A DNA stretch of 64,000 nucleotides from Myxococcales bacterium (GTDB taxonomy: Bacteria > Myxococcota_A > Polyangia > Polyangiales > Houyiibacteriaceae): the NCBI GenBank assembly GCA_019637115.1, contig JAHBWH010000021.1, positions 1 to 64,000 on the forward strand, in the 5' to 3' direction. The position numbers and the translations under genes were made by a program. Shown here in pieces: positions 43,175 to 54,112 of this stretch. The notes under the pieces were generated by a model. It did not search any database and had not been told where the DNA came from. It worked only from the letters and a program-made list of their open reading frames with translations. Numbering within the stretch: position 1 is the stretch's first letter; each line of letters starts with the position of its first letter.

Positions 43175-44526
43175 GCACCGGCGCCCCCCAGCCCGCCGGC
43201 CCGAGCACGCGGCACGTGCCTCCGCCTCCGGACACGCGCGAGCCCACCCGAGCAGGGCACGAAATCGGACACGGACACGGACGCGGACACGGACTCGGAC
43301 TCGGACTCGGACTCGGACTCGGACTCGGACACGGACTCGGACACGGACTCGGACTCGGACACGGACTCGGACCTGGACACAGACACGGGACCAGACGCCG
43401 CTCCCAGCGGGCCGCGAGGCTCTTCGCGTGGTGGCTCACCTCACTCGCGCTCTGGGGGTGCACCGTCGATCGTGGTTTCCTCGACGAGGATCTCTTCCCT
43501 TGCGCGAGCCCCTCGGATTGTGGCGAAGGCTGGGGCTGCGTGCGCGCGAGCCCCTATGCCTCGGACTTCTGCGCGCCCGACTGCCAGAGCGTTCGATGTG
43601 ACGGGATCTGCACCGTCCAGGGCCGCGACGCGCTCTGCCTCCGGGGCTGCCGGCTCCAGGCGGACGGGACGAGCTCCGACTGCGGCGACGGGCTCGCGTG
43701 CGTGCGCACGAGCGCGGAGTGGGACGACGGCGTCTGCTACCCGGTGCGTCGGTGTCGAGGGTCGACCGATTGCAGCGCGGGTGAGGTCTGCCTCGCCGAG
43801 CTCGTCGGCCTGACCCCCGCGGACCCGCGCAGCAACGGCTATTATTGCGTGCCCGCCCCCGACATGGACGGAGAGTGTCCCTCGCGCTCGCGCCCGGTCG
43901 CGCTCGAGAGCGGGACCGAGCTCTGCGTGGCGACGTGCGATCCGCCCGATACGCGCTGCCCTCCGGGCTTCGGGTGCTTGCTGCAAGCGGCCGTGCTCTC
44001 GGACGTCGAGGTGCTGTGCTACCCCGGGATCTACGGCGTCCCTTGCGACGACGACACCAACTGCCTGCTCGGCCGCTGCCTCGATACGGGCGCGTCGGGA
44101 CGACAATGCACGCTCGGCTGCGACGAGGCGGCGCGGCTCGCCGGCGGCTGCGGAGGTCTCTCGAGCCTCGCGACGCACGTGAGCGCCCTGACCTTCGAGT
44201 GCGACCCCGCCGCGGCGGGCGGCGGCGGTCTCTGCGTGATCCGCTCCGGCATCGGGTTCGTCTGCACCACCCCCGAGAGCGACGCCTACGTCTGCGCCGA
44301 CGGACTCGAGTGCCGCACCTTCTCGTCGGCCTTCGACCAGGTACGCCTTTGCACGAAGGGCTGCCGGACGGATCGCGAGTGCAACGCCCCCGGGGCCTAC
44401 GTGAACTACTGCCAACCTTTCCTCGAGGAGAGCGTGTGCCTGCCACGCTTCGCCGTGGGGGCGCGCTGCTCGGACCCGCGCCAATGCCTGAGCGACCGCT
44501 GCGAGCGCGGCGTGTGCGTGGACTGA
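43171..44526 (+). CDS. Cysteine-rich protein with lipobox and N-terminal Gly-Leu/Gly-His repeat
   Basis: 451 aa if begun at ATG 43171, overlapping the PEGA stop. Residues 31-72 are a Gly-Leu/Gly-His run encoded by an in-frame hexanucleotide tract; only then does a hydrophobic segment with lipobox appear (LFAWWLTSLALWGC). The rest holds about 36 cysteines in repeated CxxxxxC patterns (CASPSDCGEGWGC, CRGSTDCSAGEVC, CSDPRQCLSDRC), like the cysteine-rich repeats of the trypsin pair. No ATG, GTG or TTG lies between repeat and lipobox, so the tract appears to be translated or the signal is reached by another route. Exported; function unknown. Confidence 0.72.
   Translation: MSTGAPQPAGPSTRHVPPPPDTREPTRAGHEIGHGHGRGHGLGLGLGLGLGLGHGLGHGLGLGHGLGPGHRHGTRRRSQRAARLFAWWLTSLALWGCTVDRGFLDEDLFPCASPSDCGEGWGCVRASPYASDFCAPDCQSVRCDGICTVQGRDALCLRGCRLQADGTSSDCGDGLACVRTSAEWDDGVCYPVRRCRGSTDCSAGEVCLAELVGLTPADPRSNGYYCVPAPDMDGECPSRSRPVALESGTELCVATCDPPDTRCPPGFGCLLQAAVLSDVEVLCYPGIYGVPCDDDTNCLLGRCLDTGASGRQCTLGCDEAARLAGGCGGLSSLATHVSALTFECDPAAAGGGGLCVIRSGIGFVCTTPESDAYVCADGLECRTFSSAFDQVRLCTKGCRTDRECNAPGAYVNYCQPFLEESVCLPRFAVGARCSDPRQCLSDRCERGVCVD
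43262..43385. repeat. In-frame hexanucleotide tract (ggactc / ggacac)
   Basis: About 20 units of a 6-bp repeat inside the 5' part of the 43171-44526 gene. Each unit encodes Gly-Leu or Gly-His. Loss or gain of units would keep the frame. Confidence 0.88.
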
Positions 44527-44683
44527 GACCCCGCCAAGACTCACGTCCATGGAGTGGATGGGGTTGGATGGGCTGGATGGGCTGGATGGGCTCGCCAACC
44601 TGGCGACCGGATCGCGAAGCGAGCTGACGACGGGTCGAAAGACCCTCTCGACTCCCGGCGAGCTTACAGTGATACTGGACGCA

Positions 44684-46771
44684 ATGGCTGCGCGCCGCGT
44701 GCTCGTCCTGATCGACGACGCCGACCTTCGAGCTTCGCTCGTCGAGATGCTCGAGGAGCTTGGTGTGCCCGCGCTCGGGCGCGACGCGGAGGGGGCGCGG
44801 GGCGCGACGAGCGCCGACCCAGACACGGCGGCGACCTCCGTGCTCGCGAGCCTCACGGCGGGCGACTGCGTGGTTCTCTTGGCCGCTCGGAGCCCCGCCG
44901 AGACCCTGGCCGAGCTCCGCGGCTTCCGCGAGGACCCGCGCCTCACGCATGTCCCAGTGCTCGTCGTCGCGCGCGACGAAGAGGTCGCGTCGCTCTTGCC
45001 GGGGGCCTTCGAGCTCGGGGCCGACGACCTCCTCCGCCACCCCTTCCCGCCCGCGGAGCTCCTCGCGCGCGTGAGCGCCCGCTTCCTCCAGCGCGGCGCG
45101 GTCGACGCGCTCGCGCACGACAAGCACGACGCCGAGGTGATGCTCGAGCTGACCCAGGCGCTCGCCTCGTCGCTCGACTTCCGAGAGATCCTCTACACCG
45201 TGGTGCGACGCATCGCGGACGTGGTGCACGTCTCGCGCGTCTCGATCGTGCTGGCGCCCGAGCCCGATCAAGGCGACGTCGGCTACGTCGTGGTCGCGAG
45301 CGACGACGAGCGCCTCTCGAACCTGCGGCTCGACCTCACGAAATACCCAGAGATCCGTCAGGTCCTCCGCACCCGCGAGGCGCTGACGATCACCGACGCG
45401 CACACACACCCAGTGCTCGACGGCGTGCGGCAGGACGTCGAGCAGGCCGAGCTGAGCGCGATGAATCTCTTCCCGATCGTGTGGGAAGAGCAAGCCATCG
45501 GAGTGCTCTTCCTCCGCGCACACGCCGCGCGCGGAGAGCTCTCGCCCCGCGAGATGCACCTCTGCCGGGTGCTCGCGAACGCGACGGCGGTCGCCCTCCG
45601 AAACGCGCGCGTCATGCAGTCGCTCCGCGACCACACGCAGCAGATCACCTTCGCGCGCTTCGAGGCCGAGCGCCGCCTCCGCCAGCTCAAGCGCTACGCC
45701 GACCTCTTCGCGTCGGCCGCGGAGGGCATCGCGGCAGCCGACAAGGAGGGGCACCTCCTCTTCGCCAACCCCCGCGCGCACGAGATCATCGGCGCCGAGG
45801 CTGGCGCCGCGGAGGACGAGCACGCGCTCCGCGGCGCGACGCTCCTCGAGCGCGTGCACCCCGACGATCAAGAGCGCATCCGCGCGCTTTGGCGCGGCTT
45901 CGCGCGCGGTGAATACCCGCGCGGCGTGGACATCCGACTCCGCCACGAGGACGGCGACTACATCGTCTGCAGCTGCAGCTTCGCCTCGCTTGCCGACGGC
46001 GACGGCGCGGTGCTCGTGTCGTTCCAGGACGTGACCGAGCAGCGCCGCACGGAGGCCGAGTTCGTCAAGACGATGGAGTTCCTCGAGTCCCTCATCGACG
46101 CGAGCGTGGACGGCATCGTCGCCTCCGACATGGACGGCAACATCATCCTCTTCAACCAGGGCGCCGAGCGGATCTACGGGTGGCGCGCCGAGGAGGTGGT
46201 CGGGCGCATGAGCGTCCACCAGCTCTACCCGGGAGACGGCGCCAAAGAGGTGATGCGAAAGCTCAAGGGCGGCCAGCACGGCGGCGCGGGGCGCCTGGCG
46301 CCGACCCACATGGAGGCGCTCGGCCGCAACGGCGAGCGCATCCCGATCCGGCTCTCCGCGGCGATGATCTACGAGCGCAACGAGCCGGTCGCGACCTTCG
46401 GGATCTTCACGGACCTCCGCGAGAAGCTGCGCGTCGAGGAGCGGCTCGCCGAGGCCCAGCAGAAGCTCGCGTCGACCGAGCGTCAGGCGCTCATCGCGGA
46501 GCTGGCGGGGACGGCCGCGCACGAGCTCAACCAGCCGCTCACGAGCGTGATGGCCTACGCGGAGCTGCTCAAGCGCCGCCTCGAGCCGGGCACGGCGGAG
46601 TATCGGGCCGCGGAGATCATGGTGCGCGAGGCCGAGCGGATGGCCGACATCGTGAAGAAGATCGGCAAGATGACGAAGTACGAGACGAAGAGCTACGTGG
46701 GGAGGCAGCGGATCCTCGACCTGGACCGCGCCTCGAACGATGAGGAGGCAGGCGAGACGGGAGAGACCTGA
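44684..46771 (+). CDS. Sensor protein with receiver-like, GAF, two PAS and HisKA domains, no ATPase domain
   Basis: 695 aa. The N-terminus is receiver-like (VLVLIDDADLRASLVEMLEELG) but the phospho-acceptor Asp position reads CVVLLAARS, so it is probably a pseudo-receiver. A GAF domain (about 150-300), PAS domain 1 (LKRYADLFASAAEGIAAADK) and PAS domain 2 (IDASVDGIVASDMDGNIIL) follow, then a dimerisation helix with AHELNQPLTSVMAYAELLK (His near 611). The protein stops about 50 residues later without N, G1 or G2 boxes. It may act through another kinase's ATPase domain. ATG 44684 precedes the receiver-like fold. A complete histidine kinase lies 277 bp downstream. Confidence 0.84.
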   Translation: MAARRVLVLIDDADLRASLVEMLEELGVPALGRDAEGARGATSADPDTAATSVLASLTAGDCVVLLAARSPAETLAELRGFREDPRLTHVPVLVVARDEEVASLLPGAFELGADDLLRHPFPPAELLARVSARFLQRGAVDALAHDKHDAEVMLELTQALASSLDFREILYTVVRRIADVVHVSRVSIVLAPEPDQGDVGYVVVASDDERLSNLRLDLTKYPEIRQVLRTREALTITDAHTHPVLDGVRQDVEQAELSAMNLFPIVWEEQAIGVLFLRAHAARGELSPREMHLCRVLANATAVALRNARVMQSLRDHTQQITFARFEAERRLRQLKRYADLFASAAEGIAAADKEGHLLFANPRAHEIIGAEAGAAEDEHALRGATLLERVHPDDQERIRALWRGFARGEYPRGVDIRLRHEDGDYIVCSCSFASLADGDGAVLVSFQDVTEQRRTEAEFVKTMEFLESLIDASVDGIVASDMDGNIILFNQGAERIYGWRAEEVVGRMSVHQLYPGDGAKEVMRKLKGGQHGGAGRLAPTHMEALGRNGERIPIRLSAAMIYERNEPVATFGIFTDLREKLRVEERLAEAQQKLASTERQALIAELAGTAAHELNQPLTSVMAYAELLKRRLEPGTAEYRAAEIMVREAERMADIVKKIGKMTKYETKSYVGRQRILDLDRASNDEEAGETGET

Positions 46772-46886
46772 GACACGGCGCTCGCGCCGTGGGCGCGAGG
46801 TGCGAGGTTCGGAGCCGAGGCTCCGAGACGAGGTGCGCGGACCGCGGTGGGTGAGCGGTCGCGCGGACTCGAGAGGTTGGGCCGGT

Positions 46887-46985
46887 GTGAAGGGCCCGCG
46901 GTGCGAAGGGCCCGAAGTGCGAAGGGCCCGCAGTGCGAAGGGCCCGCAGCGCGAAGGGCCCACAGTGCGAAGGGCCAGTGCGAAA
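46887..46985. repeat. 16-bp tandem repeat (gaagggcccgcagtgc)
   Basis: Five to six copies of a 16-bp unit with a ggggccc-type centre, in the 277-bp space between the two sensor kinase genes. The unit is a near copy with one or two changes. No coding sense in any frame. Confidence 0.82.
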
Positions 46986-47048
46986 CGGGTGGCGTCGAGG
47001 GACCTCGGCGCAGGGTGGGCAAAGGGCGGGGAGCGAGGAACGAAGCTC

Positions 47049-48776
47049 GTGGATCGCGAGAGAGACGAGTTGGACGACTACGAAACGTGGGAGCAGCGAG
47101 ATTCGAGCTCGGTGCCCAAGCCCCCTTCACGCCGAAGGGAGCGGGTCTCCGACGTCACGACGGGCGAGCTGCACCGCGGTGACGTGAAGCAGCGCATCGC
47201 GGAGGCGAGCGCGCCAACCCCGATCGAGCTCGGAACGCTCGCCTCGATCTTCCAGGCCATCGCGAAGGACGGCAGGAGCGACGCAGACGAAGAAGACTCC
47301 CTCGAGTTCCATCTCGGCGTTTGGGTGCGGCACCTACGCGGCCGCCGCTTCGTCGTCCGCCTCCTCGACCCGGAGACGAGGACGCTCGACCTCGTCCGTT
47401 CGACCGGGCGCTTGCTCGATCCGCGTCAAGAGCGTGCTCGGGTCACGGAGCGCGCGCTCGAGCGCGCGTCGATCGACGTCGACGCCGCACGCGCCGCCGG
47501 GTTGACCGTCACACAGGCCTATACCGCGGAGCTCGAGCCAGACGCGCTCGGCTACGACGCCTGCCTCGTGGTCGACGGTAGCCTGCTAGGTACGGTCGGC
47601 ATGGAGTACGTGCCGCCCTACCTCGGCCCCGCGTCCGACGAAGATCTGCTCGACGCGCTCGCAGCCCACCTCGCCGCTCACCTCGCGCGCGCCCGGGTCC
47701 GCAACGAGGCGACCTACCTCAGTGGGTACCTCGGCCGCCTGCTCGACGACGCGAACGTCCCCATCGCCGTGATCGACCGCCACCGCAGCGTCCAGATCGC
47801 GAGCGCCGCGCTCCTCACGATGCTCGGCCGCGAGCGCAGCGAGCTGGTCGGGCGTGACTTCGTCCGACTCGCCCCAAAGGAGGAGCGCGCACGCTTGATG
47901 GGCTTCGTGCGCGAGGCCTTCCGGGGAAACACCGCCCTCGATAGCTTCGAGACAGGCCTCGTCCGCGACGACGGCGCGACGGTGCGGATGAGCGCTCACC
48001 TCGTCTCGGTGCTCGGACGGGATGGGGAGATCGACAGCGTCCTCGTCATCGGGCGGGACCTGACGGAGCTGCGCGAGCTCGAGGGCCAAGTGCAGCATGC
48101 GGAGAAGCTCGCGACGCTCGGGCAGCTCGCTGCGAGCGTCGTCCACGAGCTCAACAACCCGCTCACGAGCATCTCCGTCTACTCCGATTACCTGCTGCGC
48201 AAGAGCGAGACCGACGAGGCGCTCGCCAAGGACCGCGAGAAGCTCGAGCGCATCGTCCAGGCTTCGGAGCGGGTGCTGCGGTTCACACGGGACCTCGTCG
48301 CGTACGCGCGCCCCTCGACCGAAGAGCCGAGCGCGCTTCACCTCGGCGAGGTCGTCGAACAATCGCTCGGGTTCTGCGAGCACGTGATCGCGCAGGCGGG
48401 CGCTAAGGTGCAGACCCTCGTCGAGCCCGACCTCCCGACGGTCGCGGGCGTCCGCGCGCAGCTCCACCAGGTCTTCGTGAACCTCGTGACGAACGCATGC
48501 CACGCGATGCCCACCGGCGCGGGGCGGCTCCAAGTCGAGGTGCGTCGCTCGGGCGATGGCGTGGTGGTCCGCGTCGCCGACAACGGCTCGGGCATCCCGA
48601 GCGAGCGGCTCGAGCGGATCTTCGAGCCCTTCTACACCAGCAAGGGCGAGGGACGCGGCACCGGGCTCGGTCTGTCGATCGTCCGGAAGATCGTCCAGCA
48701 GCACGGCGGCCGGATCCACGTCAAGAGCCTGCTCGGCGACGGCACCGTCTTCGACGTCTGGCTCCCGACGGACTGA
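47049..48776 (+). CDS. PAS-domain sensor histidine kinase
   Basis: 575 aa from GTG 47049. An N-terminal GAF-like region (about 50-210) is followed by a PAS domain (IAVIDRHRSVQIASAALLTM) and a DHp helix with phospho-acceptor His in VVHELNNPLTSISVYSDYLL (about 365). The catalytic ATPase domain has the N box NLVTNACHAM, G1 DNGSGIP and G2 GRGTGLGLSIV. No membrane segment, so a cytosolic sensor. The response regulator is not adjacent. Upstream frame to 46740 has no conserved content and includes the 16-bp repeats, so the later start is preferred. Confidence 0.86.
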   Translation: MDRERDELDDYETWEQRDSSSVPKPPSRRRERVSDVTTGELHRGDVKQRIAEASAPTPIELGTLASIFQAIAKDGRSDADEEDSLEFHLGVWVRHLRGRRFVVRLLDPETRTLDLVRSTGRLLDPRQERARVTERALERASIDVDAARAAGLTVTQAYTAELEPDALGYDACLVVDGSLLGTVGMEYVPPYLGPASDEDLLDALAAHLAAHLARARVRNEATYLSGYLGRLLDDANVPIAVIDRHRSVQIASAALLTMLGRERSELVGRDFVRLAPKEERARLMGFVREAFRGNTALDSFETGLVRDDGATVRMSAHLVSVLGRDGEIDSVLVIGRDLTELRELEGQVQHAEKLATLGQLAASVVHELNNPLTSISVYSDYLLRKSETDEALAKDREKLERIVQASERVLRFTRDLVAYARPSTEEPSALHLGEVVEQSLGFCEHVIAQAGAKVQTLVEPDLPTVAGVRAQLHQVFVNLVTNACHAMPTGAGRLQVEVRRSGDGVVVRVADNGSGIPSERLERIFEPFYTSKGEGRGTGLGLSIVRKIVQQHGGRIHVKSLLGDGTVFDVWLPTD

Positions 48777-48780
48777 TCGG

Positions 48781-48840
48781 CTTGCTCCGAGCGCCTTCGC
48801 TGCGCGCCTGTACGGAGGCCGGTTTGCGAAGGCGCCAAGC
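48781..48840 (+). repeat. Possible diverged relative of the post-stop element
   Basis: Begins two bases after the histidine kinase stop and contains ttcgctgcgcgcctgtacggaggccggtttgcgaa, resembling the core ctgcgcgccgtccggtagggcggcttgcgaa. Its orientation is opposite to the other copies relative to the gene, so membership is doubtful. The remaining bases to 49016 show no gene. Confidence 0.35.
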
Positions 48841-49016
48841 CCCCGTTCGGAGCGCGGGGGATCGCGCCCAGCGCGCGCCCTGCGCGGGCAGCGCCGGGCG
48901 CCAGAGGTCGTCGATCGTCCGACGGAGCGGCGCGCCGCTCGGCGCAGGGCGCTGGGTTCCCGTGGAGTCGGCGCGCCCGCTTGCGCAACGCGCTCCCCAG
49001 CCCCAGCTTGCGCGCC

Positions 49017-49460
49017 ATGTCGCTCCGAGAACGACTCGCCGAAGACCTGAAGGCCGCCATGCGAGCGAAGGACGTCGTCGCGCGCGAGTGTTTGCGCATG
49101 ATCAAGACGGGCCTCGACGCCGCCGAGCTACAGAAAGGCGCCGCGCTCGACGAGAGCGAAGAGCTCGAGGTGCTCGTCCGCGCGGTCAAGACCCGCCAGG
49201 AGAGCGCGGCGCAGTACGACGAAGGCGGCCGAGAGGATCTCGCGAGCAAGGAGCGCGCCGAGATCGTGATCGTGGAGCGTTACTTGCCGAAGGCGCTGAG
49301 CGAGGACGAGGCTCGGCAGGCGCTCGCGGCGCTCGTGGCCGAGCTCGGGCTGAGCGAGAAGAAACAGATGGGTCAGCTCATGAAGGCCGTGATGGAGCGT
49401 TATCGCGGTCAGATCGACGGCAAGCTCGCGAGCCGCATCGCGGGCACCCTGCTCTCCTGA
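49017..49460 (+). CDS. YqeY/GatB-domain protein
   Basis: 147 aa. The sequence LRERLAEDLKAAMRAKDVVA, LRMIKTGLDAAEL, ESAAQYDEGGREDLASKERAE, IVERYLPKALSEDE and KKQMGQLMKAVMERYRGQIDG is the YqeY family pattern, related to the tail domain of GatB and thought to bind tRNA. ATG 49017 is the family start; 48981 adds an unrelated stretch. The last 16 codons are repeated in tandem after the stop (see repeat). Confidence 0.9.
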   Translation: MSLRERLAEDLKAAMRAKDVVARECLRMIKTGLDAAELQKGAALDESEELEVLVRAVKTRQESAAQYDEGGREDLASKERAEIVIVERYLPKALSEDEARQALAALVAELGLSEKKQMGQLMKAVMERYRGQIDGKLASRIAGTLLS

Positions 49461-49504
49461 TCGACGGCAGCTCGCGAGCCGCATCGCGGGCACCCTGCTC
49501 TCCT
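49412..49504. repeat. Tandem duplication of the yqeY 3' end
   Basis: Copy 1 (49412-49458, 47 bp) is the C-terminal coding end of the YqeY gene; copy 2 (49459-49504, 46 bp) directly follows and differs by one deleted base (caag to cag). It lies after the stop, so the gene product is unchanged. This looks like a recent duplication. Confidence 0.92.
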
Positions 49505-49595
49505 GATCGGGGCGCGAACCCGCCGATATGTGACTGGCGCCGGGGGCCGGGGATGGGTGACAGCGACGGATCGGGCTGCTAGACCCGCCGGCGTC

Positions 49596-50066
49596 ATGCG
49601 GACCCTACTCCTCCTCACGCTCGCGCTCGGATGCGCCAGCCAATCCCCCCCTCCGACGACCCCCGAGGCGCCGAGCGCCGCCGCGCCGGCCACTGCGCCC
49701 GCGGGCCCCGAGGCCTTCGGCGAGCCGCTGAGCGACGCGCCTGTCATCGCGCTCGCGACGCTCGCCGCCGACCCCGCGAGCTTCGCGGGGCAGACGGTGA
49801 AGACCGAGGGTGAGGTCACGCAGGTCTGTCAGCGGATGGGTTGCTGGATGGAGATGCGCGCCGAAGACGCGCCCACGGTGCGCGTGCCGATGGCCGGACA
49901 CGCCTTCTTCTTGCCGCGCGACGCGGCGGGCCGCCGCGCGACCGTGGAAGGGCAGCTCGTGCTCCGCGAGCTGAGCGACGACGAGCGCGAGCACCTCGAG
50001 AGCGAGGGCGCCGAGGCCGCCGCCACCGCGCTCCAGCTCACGGCCACGGGCGTCGTGCTCCACTGA
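49596..50066 (+). CDS. DUF4920-type lipoprotein
   Basis: 156 aa. The lipobox LALGCA is followed by a Pro/Ala/Thr linker and an OB-like domain with AGQTVKTEGEVTQVCQRMGCWMEM, where CxxxGCWM is the signature of DUF4920 proteins. The family is periplasmic and its function is unknown; the conserved Cys and Met suggest metal binding. 20 bases before hemC in the same direction. Confidence 0.84.
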   Translation: MRTLLLLTLALGCASQSPPPTTPEAPSAAAPATAPAGPEAFGEPLSDAPVIALATLAADPASFAGQTVKTEGEVTQVCQRMGCWMEMRAEDAPTVRVPMAGHAFFLPRDAAGRRATVEGQLVLRELSDDEREHLESEGAEAAATALQLTATGVVLH

Positions 50067-50086
50067 CGCGCGACCTCGAGGCGACC

Positions 50087-51073
50087 ATGAAGAAGCTCCG
50101 CATCGCGACCCGCCGCAGCCGCCTCGCGCTCGTGCAGACCCAGTGGGTGGCCGATGCCGTCCGCCGCGTCGATCCTTCGATCGAGATCGAGGAGATCCAC
50201 GTCTCGACCGAGGGCGACCGGGTCACGGACAAGCCGCTCTACCAGATCGGCGGCAAAGGCCTCTTCGTGAGCGAGGTCGAGGCCTACGTCGCGCGAGGGG
50301 AGGCCGACGTCGCGGTGCACTCGCTCAAGGACGTCCCGGGCGATCAGGAGCCCGCGCCGGGCCTCGGCTTGCTCTGCTTCCCGGCCCGCGAAGATCCTCA
50401 CGACGTCCTGCTCACGCGCGACGGCGTCGACCTGATGAGCCTCGAGGCCGGCGCGCGCGTGGGGACGACCTCGCTGCGGCGCGCCAGCCAGCTCCGCGCC
50501 CACCGGCCCGACCTCGCGTTCGACACATTGCGCGGGAACGTCGAGACGCGCCTGCGCCGGCTCGACGAGGGCGACTTCGACGCGATCGTCCTGGCCGCTG
50601 CGGGGCTCCGGCGGCTCGACCTGCTCGACTCGCGCCCCCACGTTCGGCTGCCGACCGAGGTCTGTCTTCCTGCGGTCGGGCAGGGCACGCTCGCGCTCGA
50701 GGGCCGGCTCGACGACGAGGCGCTGCGGGCGCTGCTCGCGCCGCTCGAGGATCCGACCACGCGGCTCGTCACCGAGGCCGAGCGCGCATACCTCACCCAC
50801 CTCCAGGGGAGCTGCCGCGTGCCGATCGCCGGCCACGCCCGGCTCCTCGAGGGCGCGCGCCTCTCGATGGTCGGCCTCGTGGGCGACGTGGACGGCGAGC
50901 GCCTGCTGCGCGCGAGCAGCGACATCTACCTACGCGGACGCGACGCGGCGACACGGATCGAGGAGGCGCGCGCGCTCGGCCTCGAGGTCGCCGAGGCGCT
51001 CATCGAGCGCGGCGCCCGCGAGCTCATGCGCGAGGCCGAGGCCGCCGTGCGGCGCCGCGAGAAGCTGAACTGA
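50087..51073 (+). CDS. hemC: Porphobilinogen deaminase (hydroxymethylbilane synthase)
   Basis: Polymerises four porphobilinogens to hydroxymethylbilane in tetrapyrrole synthesis. 328 aa; RIATRRSRLALVQT, KGLFVSEVE, VHSLKDVP, GTTSLRRASQL and LRGNVETRLRRLD line the active site, and the dipyrromethane cofactor is anchored by the Cys of LQGSCRVPIAGHA (about residue 240). All key residues are present. Start ATG 50087 follows the DUF4920 gene by 20 bases. Works in the pathway that ends, via haem, at ctaB and ctaA. Confidence 0.96.
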   Translation: MKKLRIATRRSRLALVQTQWVADAVRRVDPSIEIEEIHVSTEGDRVTDKPLYQIGGKGLFVSEVEAYVARGEADVAVHSLKDVPGDQEPAPGLGLLCFPAREDPHDVLLTRDGVDLMSLEAGARVGTTSLRRASQLRAHRPDLAFDTLRGNVETRLRRLDEGDFDAIVLAAAGLRRLDLLDSRPHVRLPTEVCLPAVGQGTLALEGRLDDEALRALLAPLEDPTTRLVTEAERAYLTHLQGSCRVPIAGHARLLEGARLSMVGLVGDVDGERLLRASSDIYLRGRDAATRIEEARALGLEVAEALIERGARELMREAEAAVRRREKLN

Positions 51074-51137
51074 CGGGCGACCGGGAGCCGGCGGCGCGCG
51101 CGCTGCGGCATCCACGGGCCGCTGCGCCCTCGCTCGT

Positions 51138-51839
51138 TCAGCTTCGCGCGGAGAGCGCCTGCAGGACGAAGAGCCCCACGCCTACCACGACGAGGTAGAG
51201 CGCGACGCGTGTCCCACGTCGGCCGCGCGGCGCCTCGCGTCGACGCCGCGTCGCTGGGCCCACGAAGGCCGCGAGGACCACCACCCCGAGCGACGCGCCG
51301 ATCGAGGCGACGAGCACCTCGGCCGCGGCGGCCGACTCGGCGCCGAAGGCGTCCGCGACGTCGGGGCCGATGGCCGGGGCGACCACCGCCAGCGCGAGCG
51401 CACCGAGCGCGCCGAGCGTCAGCAGCACGCGTCGGAGCCGCGCGCGGCGCTCGAGGGCCCGATCGGTCGCGACCACGGGGAGCGGCTTGACGACGAGGCC
51501 CGGCGGCGCACCCGCAGGTCGGGTCAGGGCGGCCGCGGCGCCGTAAGCGAGGAACGCGAGCGCGCCGACGACGCGGGTCGCGAGCGGGTGCGCGTCCGCC
51601 AAGGTCCAGCGGGGCGCGAGCGCGACGGCGAGGAGGAGCCCAAACGGAAACGCGCCGAGGAGCATCGCGTCTCGCAACCCCCGGCGACGCCAGGCCGCAG
51701 CGCCGACCGCGAGCGGCACGAGCGCCACGAGCCCCCCCCACGCGAGGGCGCTGGGTCGGGAGGAGGCGAGCGGGAGCCCGAGCGACGCGGCCCAGGCGAT
51801 CGAGCCGGACGCGACGACGACGAGCCGCTCTCGCGCCAT
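51138..51839 (-). CDS. Multi-pass membrane protein of unknown function
   Basis: 233 aa with about six hydrophobic segments (VVVASGSIAWAASLGLPLA, AWGGLVALVPLAVGAAAW, MLLGAFPFGLLLAVALA, VLLTLGALGALALAVVA, VALYLVVVGVGLFVLQAL). A central Arg-rich loop and no recognised motif. Converges with hemC (64 bp between stops). ATG 51839 gives a full first helix. Confidence 0.68.
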   Translation of the reverse strand: MARERLVVVASGSIAWAASLGLPLASSRPSALAWGGLVALVPLAVGAAAWRRRGLRDAMLLGAFPFGLLLAVALAPRWTLADAHPLATRVVGALAFLAYGAAAALTRPAGAPPGLVVKPLPVVATDRALERRARLRRVLLTLGALGALALAVVAPAIGPDVADAFGAESAAAAEVLVASIGASLGVVVLAAFVGPATRRRREAPRGRRGTRVALYLVVVGVGLFVLQALSARS

Positions 51840-52048
51840 CCCGCCCGCCGCCTCTGTCACTGCGCCTGCTTCCACTCTGCCTGCTTCCGTTCCGCCTGCC
51901 ACCTTGGCCGCCATCTCCGGTGGCATTTCGCCGTATCTTTGCAGTCACAGCGAACATCATTCGCGCCTCGTGGACACCCGAAACGCCACGCGAAATGACA
52001 AGGGAAATTTGTGTTCTCTCCCCCTCGGGTCCCAGGTACTCTGGCGCC

Positions 52049-54112
<2,064 letters not shown>

